This document shows positions 3,932 through 5,722 of a stretch of DNA of 5,722 nucleotides, piece after piece (position 1 is the first letter of the stretch; each line of letters opens with the position of its first letter). The notes beneath the pieces are model-generated. The model searched no databases. It was not told the origin of the DNA and saw only the letters and a list, made by a program, of their open reading frames with translations. Source of the stretch: Microcaldota archaeon (GTDB lineage Archaea > Micrarchaeota > Micrarchaeia > Micrarchaeales > Micrarchaeaceae); the NCBI GenBank assembly GCA_021810685.1, contig JAJZII010000032.1, positions 1 to 5,722 of the forward strand, in the 5' to 3' direction. The position numbers and the translations under genes are program-made.

Positions 3932-5722
3932 TTGGTAAACGGAATAGAACTCACAGTCGCGGGCGCGCTGGTCACGGACGATGGTCGTGGCATAGCCAGG
4001 ATCGACTCCAAGGGCAGGAAGCTCCTTGGCGTGATAAGCGGCGACATAGTCGAGATCAAGGGCAAACGCAGGTCCACTGCCGCAGTAGTCTGGCAGGCCC
4101 ACCAGCAGGATGAGGGGCTCGACTTCATACGCATAGACGGTTATATAAGGCAGAACGTGGGCCTTGGCATAGGGGACAAGGCATTTGTGACCAAGGCGCA
4201 GGTTAACGACGCGGAGCGCGTCATACTCGCACCGCCGCAGAACCAGCGCACTCCCATAAGCCCAGATTTCGCAGAATACGCTAAAAACAAGCTGGAGAAC
4301 AAGCCGCTGGTCAAGGGCGACGTGGTTCCGGTGCCCATGTTCGGCTACGTCTTCAACTTCATCGTCGCGCAGGTGACGCCGCACGGCGTCGTTAGGGCGA
4401 CGTCGAACACAGAGGTAGTGGTCAAGACCGAGCCTGTATCGGAGTCGCTCGTCAGGATAGGAGAGGTACACTACGAGGACATAGGCGGCCTGAAGAACGA
4501 GATACAGAAGATACGCGAGATGGTCGAGCTGCCCATTCGCTACCCTGAGCTGTTCGAGAGGCTGGGTATAGAGCCCCCGAAGGGGGTGCTGCTCTACGGC
4601 GCCCCTGGCACGGGCAAGACGCTGCTCGCCAAGGCAGTGGCGAACGAGAGCGACGCGCATTTCATAGATATATCAGGGCCGGAGCTCGTGAGCAAGTTTG
4701 TGGGAGAGAGCGAGGAGCGCCTGAGGAGCATCTTCGAGGAGGCGAAGGAGAAGGCGCCAACCATAATATTCATGGATGAGATTGATGCCATAGCGCCTAA
4801 GCGCGAAGAGGCGACAAACGAGGTCGAGCGCAGAATGGTATCGCAGCTGCTTACGCTCATGGATGGGATGGGTTCCCGCGGACAGGTCATAGTGATAGGC
4901 GCGACCAACAGGCCCAATGCAATAGACCCGGCACTCAGGAGGCCGGGCCGCTTCGACCGCGAGCTCGAGATAGGCGTGCCAGACAGAAACTCCAGGAAGG
5001 AGATAATACAGATTCACATTAGGAACATGCCGGTAGCGAAGGACGTCAATATCGAGGAGCTCGCAGACATGACGCACGGGTACACAGGTGCAGACATAAC
5101 GTCGCTCGCGCGAGAGGCGGCGATGGCAACGCTGAGGCGCCTGCTGCCCAAGATAATCGACAAACGTTCCGTGCCCAACGAGCTGCTGATGAGCCTCGAG
5201 GTCTCGAAGAACGACTTCGTGGATGCGTTCAGCGCGATACAGCCAAGCGCGCTCCGCGAGGTGTTCATCGAGCGGCCGAACGTGCACTGGGATGACGTCG
5301 GCGGGCTCGACAACGTCAAGGCGCAGCTCAAGGAAGCTGTAGAGCTACCGATAAAGAAACCGCAGACCTTTGAGAAGATGGGCATACGGCCGATCAGGGG
5401 TGTAATGCTCGTCGGGGCGCCAGGAACCGGCAAGACCCTTCTTGCGAAGGCCGTGGCCACTGAGCGCGAATCTAACTTCATATCAATAAAGGGGCCAGAG
5501 TTCCTCAGCAAGTATGTAGGCGAGAGTGAGAAGGCGGTGCGCGAGGTCTTCAGGAAGGCGAAGATGGCGTCTCCTTGCATAATATTCATAGACGAGATAG
5601 ACTCTATAGCGTTCTCGCGCAACGGCGACTCCGGCGACTCGATGGTGACTGAGCGCGTCGTTGACACGCTGCTCACTGAGATGGACGGGCTGCAGGAGCT
5701 GAAGAATGTCATAGTCATAGCC
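3932..5722 (+). CDS. Cdc48/VAT-type tandem AAA+ ATPase (3' end beyond window)
   Basis: 597 codons are visible; family members usually have about 730-800 residues. The N-terminal substrate/cofactor-binding domain (about 1-180) includes [11 protein letters not shown]1 begins around IGGL (184-187), with Walker A GAPGTGKT (223-230), pore-loop F256-V257-G258, Walker B IIFMDEID (278-285), sensor-1 N326 in ATNRP and arginine fingers R340/R343 in GRFDRE. D2 begins around VGGL (456-459), with Walker A GAPGTGKT (495-502), pore-loop Y528-V529-G530 and Walker B D554/E555. The frame runs off the window before D2 sensor 1. Such hexamers unfold proteins for degradation or disassemble complexes, using ATP in the cytoplasm. 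The first in-frame ATG is at residue 136, inside the N domain, so the start is non-ATG. TTG at 3932 fits the family's N terminus, although its GGTG ribosome binding site is only two bases away. GTG at 3881 is the alternative, adding 17 Q/R/L-rich residues. The frame is stop-free from 3854. Confidence 0.95.
   Translation, partial: MVNGIELTVAGALVTDDGRGIARIDSKGRKLLGVISGDIVEIKGKRRSTAAVVWQAHQQDEGLDFIRIDGYIRQNVGLGIGDKAFVTKAQVNDAERVILAPPQNQRTPISPDFAEYAKNKLENKPLVKGDVVPVPMFGYVFNFIVAQVTPHGVVRATSNTEVVVKTEPVSESLVRIGEVHYEDIGGLKNEIQKIREMVELPIRYPELFERLGIEPPKGVLLYGAPGTGKTLLAKAVANESDAHFIDISGPELVSKFVGESEERLRSIFEEAKEKAPTIIFMDEIDAIAPKREEATNEVERRMVSQLLTLMDGMGSRGQVIVIGATNRPNAIDPALRRPGRFDRELEIGVPDRNSRKEIIQIHIRNMPVAKDVNIEELADMTHGYTGADITSLAREAAMATLRRLLPKIIDKRSVPNELLMSLEVSKNDFVDAFSAIQPSALREVFIERPNVHWDDVGGLDNVKAQLKEAVELPIKKPQTFEKMGIRPIRGVMLVGAPGTGKTLLAKAVATERESNFISIKGPEFLSKYVGESEKAVREVFRKAKMASPCIIFIDEIDSIAFSRNGDSGDSMVTERVVDTLLTEMDGLQELKNVIVIA

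Noticed and set aside
3872..5718. Long minus-strand open frames opposite the Cdc48 gene
   Set aside because: They are reverse-strand shadows of a clear AAA+ ATPase, caused by its GC-rich codon use, and none encodes a recognisable domain.

Overview
The window looks archaeal. It encodes an elongation factor 1-alpha type GTPase followed directly by an archaeal-type ribosomal protein uS10, and a Cdc48/VAT-type tandem AAA+ ATPase. Its promoters look archaeal, with TATA boxes roughly 40-65 bp upstream of start codons and no bacterial -35/-10 pairs. Its ribosome binding sites are AGGTG, GGTGA or GAGGT, 4-6 nt before the start. Ile is often ATA and Arg often AGG. The lineage is not certain; a Micrarchaeota/ARMAN-like or other euryarchaeal-grade genome is my inference only.

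Layout from left to right. Bases 2-88 carry the last 28 codons of an unrecognised + strand gene. It converges, with a 2-bp gap, on a minus-strand MIP18/DUF59 (SufT-like) iron-sulfur assembly gene (91-381). Next on the minus strand is an S66 LD-carboxypeptidase-family gene (555-1571). A pyrimidine-rich terminator zone (1658-1711, read on the minus strand) separates it from the two-gene translation operon EF-1A (3335-2052) then uS10 (2037-1726), which are 14 bp apart. The divergent region 3336-3613 holds a strong hairpin, short phased repeats and promoters. Reading right, 3614-3700 is a compact and very acidic 28-residue microprotein gene with its own TATA box, ribosome binding site and hairpin/T-tract terminator. 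It is followed by the Cdc48/VAT ATPase (3932 to beyond the window end), which is cut within its second ATPase domain.

Most of the window is core housekeeping: translation elongation, the small ribosomal subunit, protein unfolding and Fe-S assembly. The best candidate for something undescribed is the acidic microprotein between the EF-1A operon and the Cdc48 gene. Other points of interest are a Ser in place of the usual Asn in the guanine-specificity motif of EF-1A, the 12-bp-stem hairpin upstream of EF-1A, and the TTG start and structured leader of the Cdc48 gene. I see no mobile element, CRISPR array, tRNA or rRNA. No gene-free stretch exceeds 300 bp.
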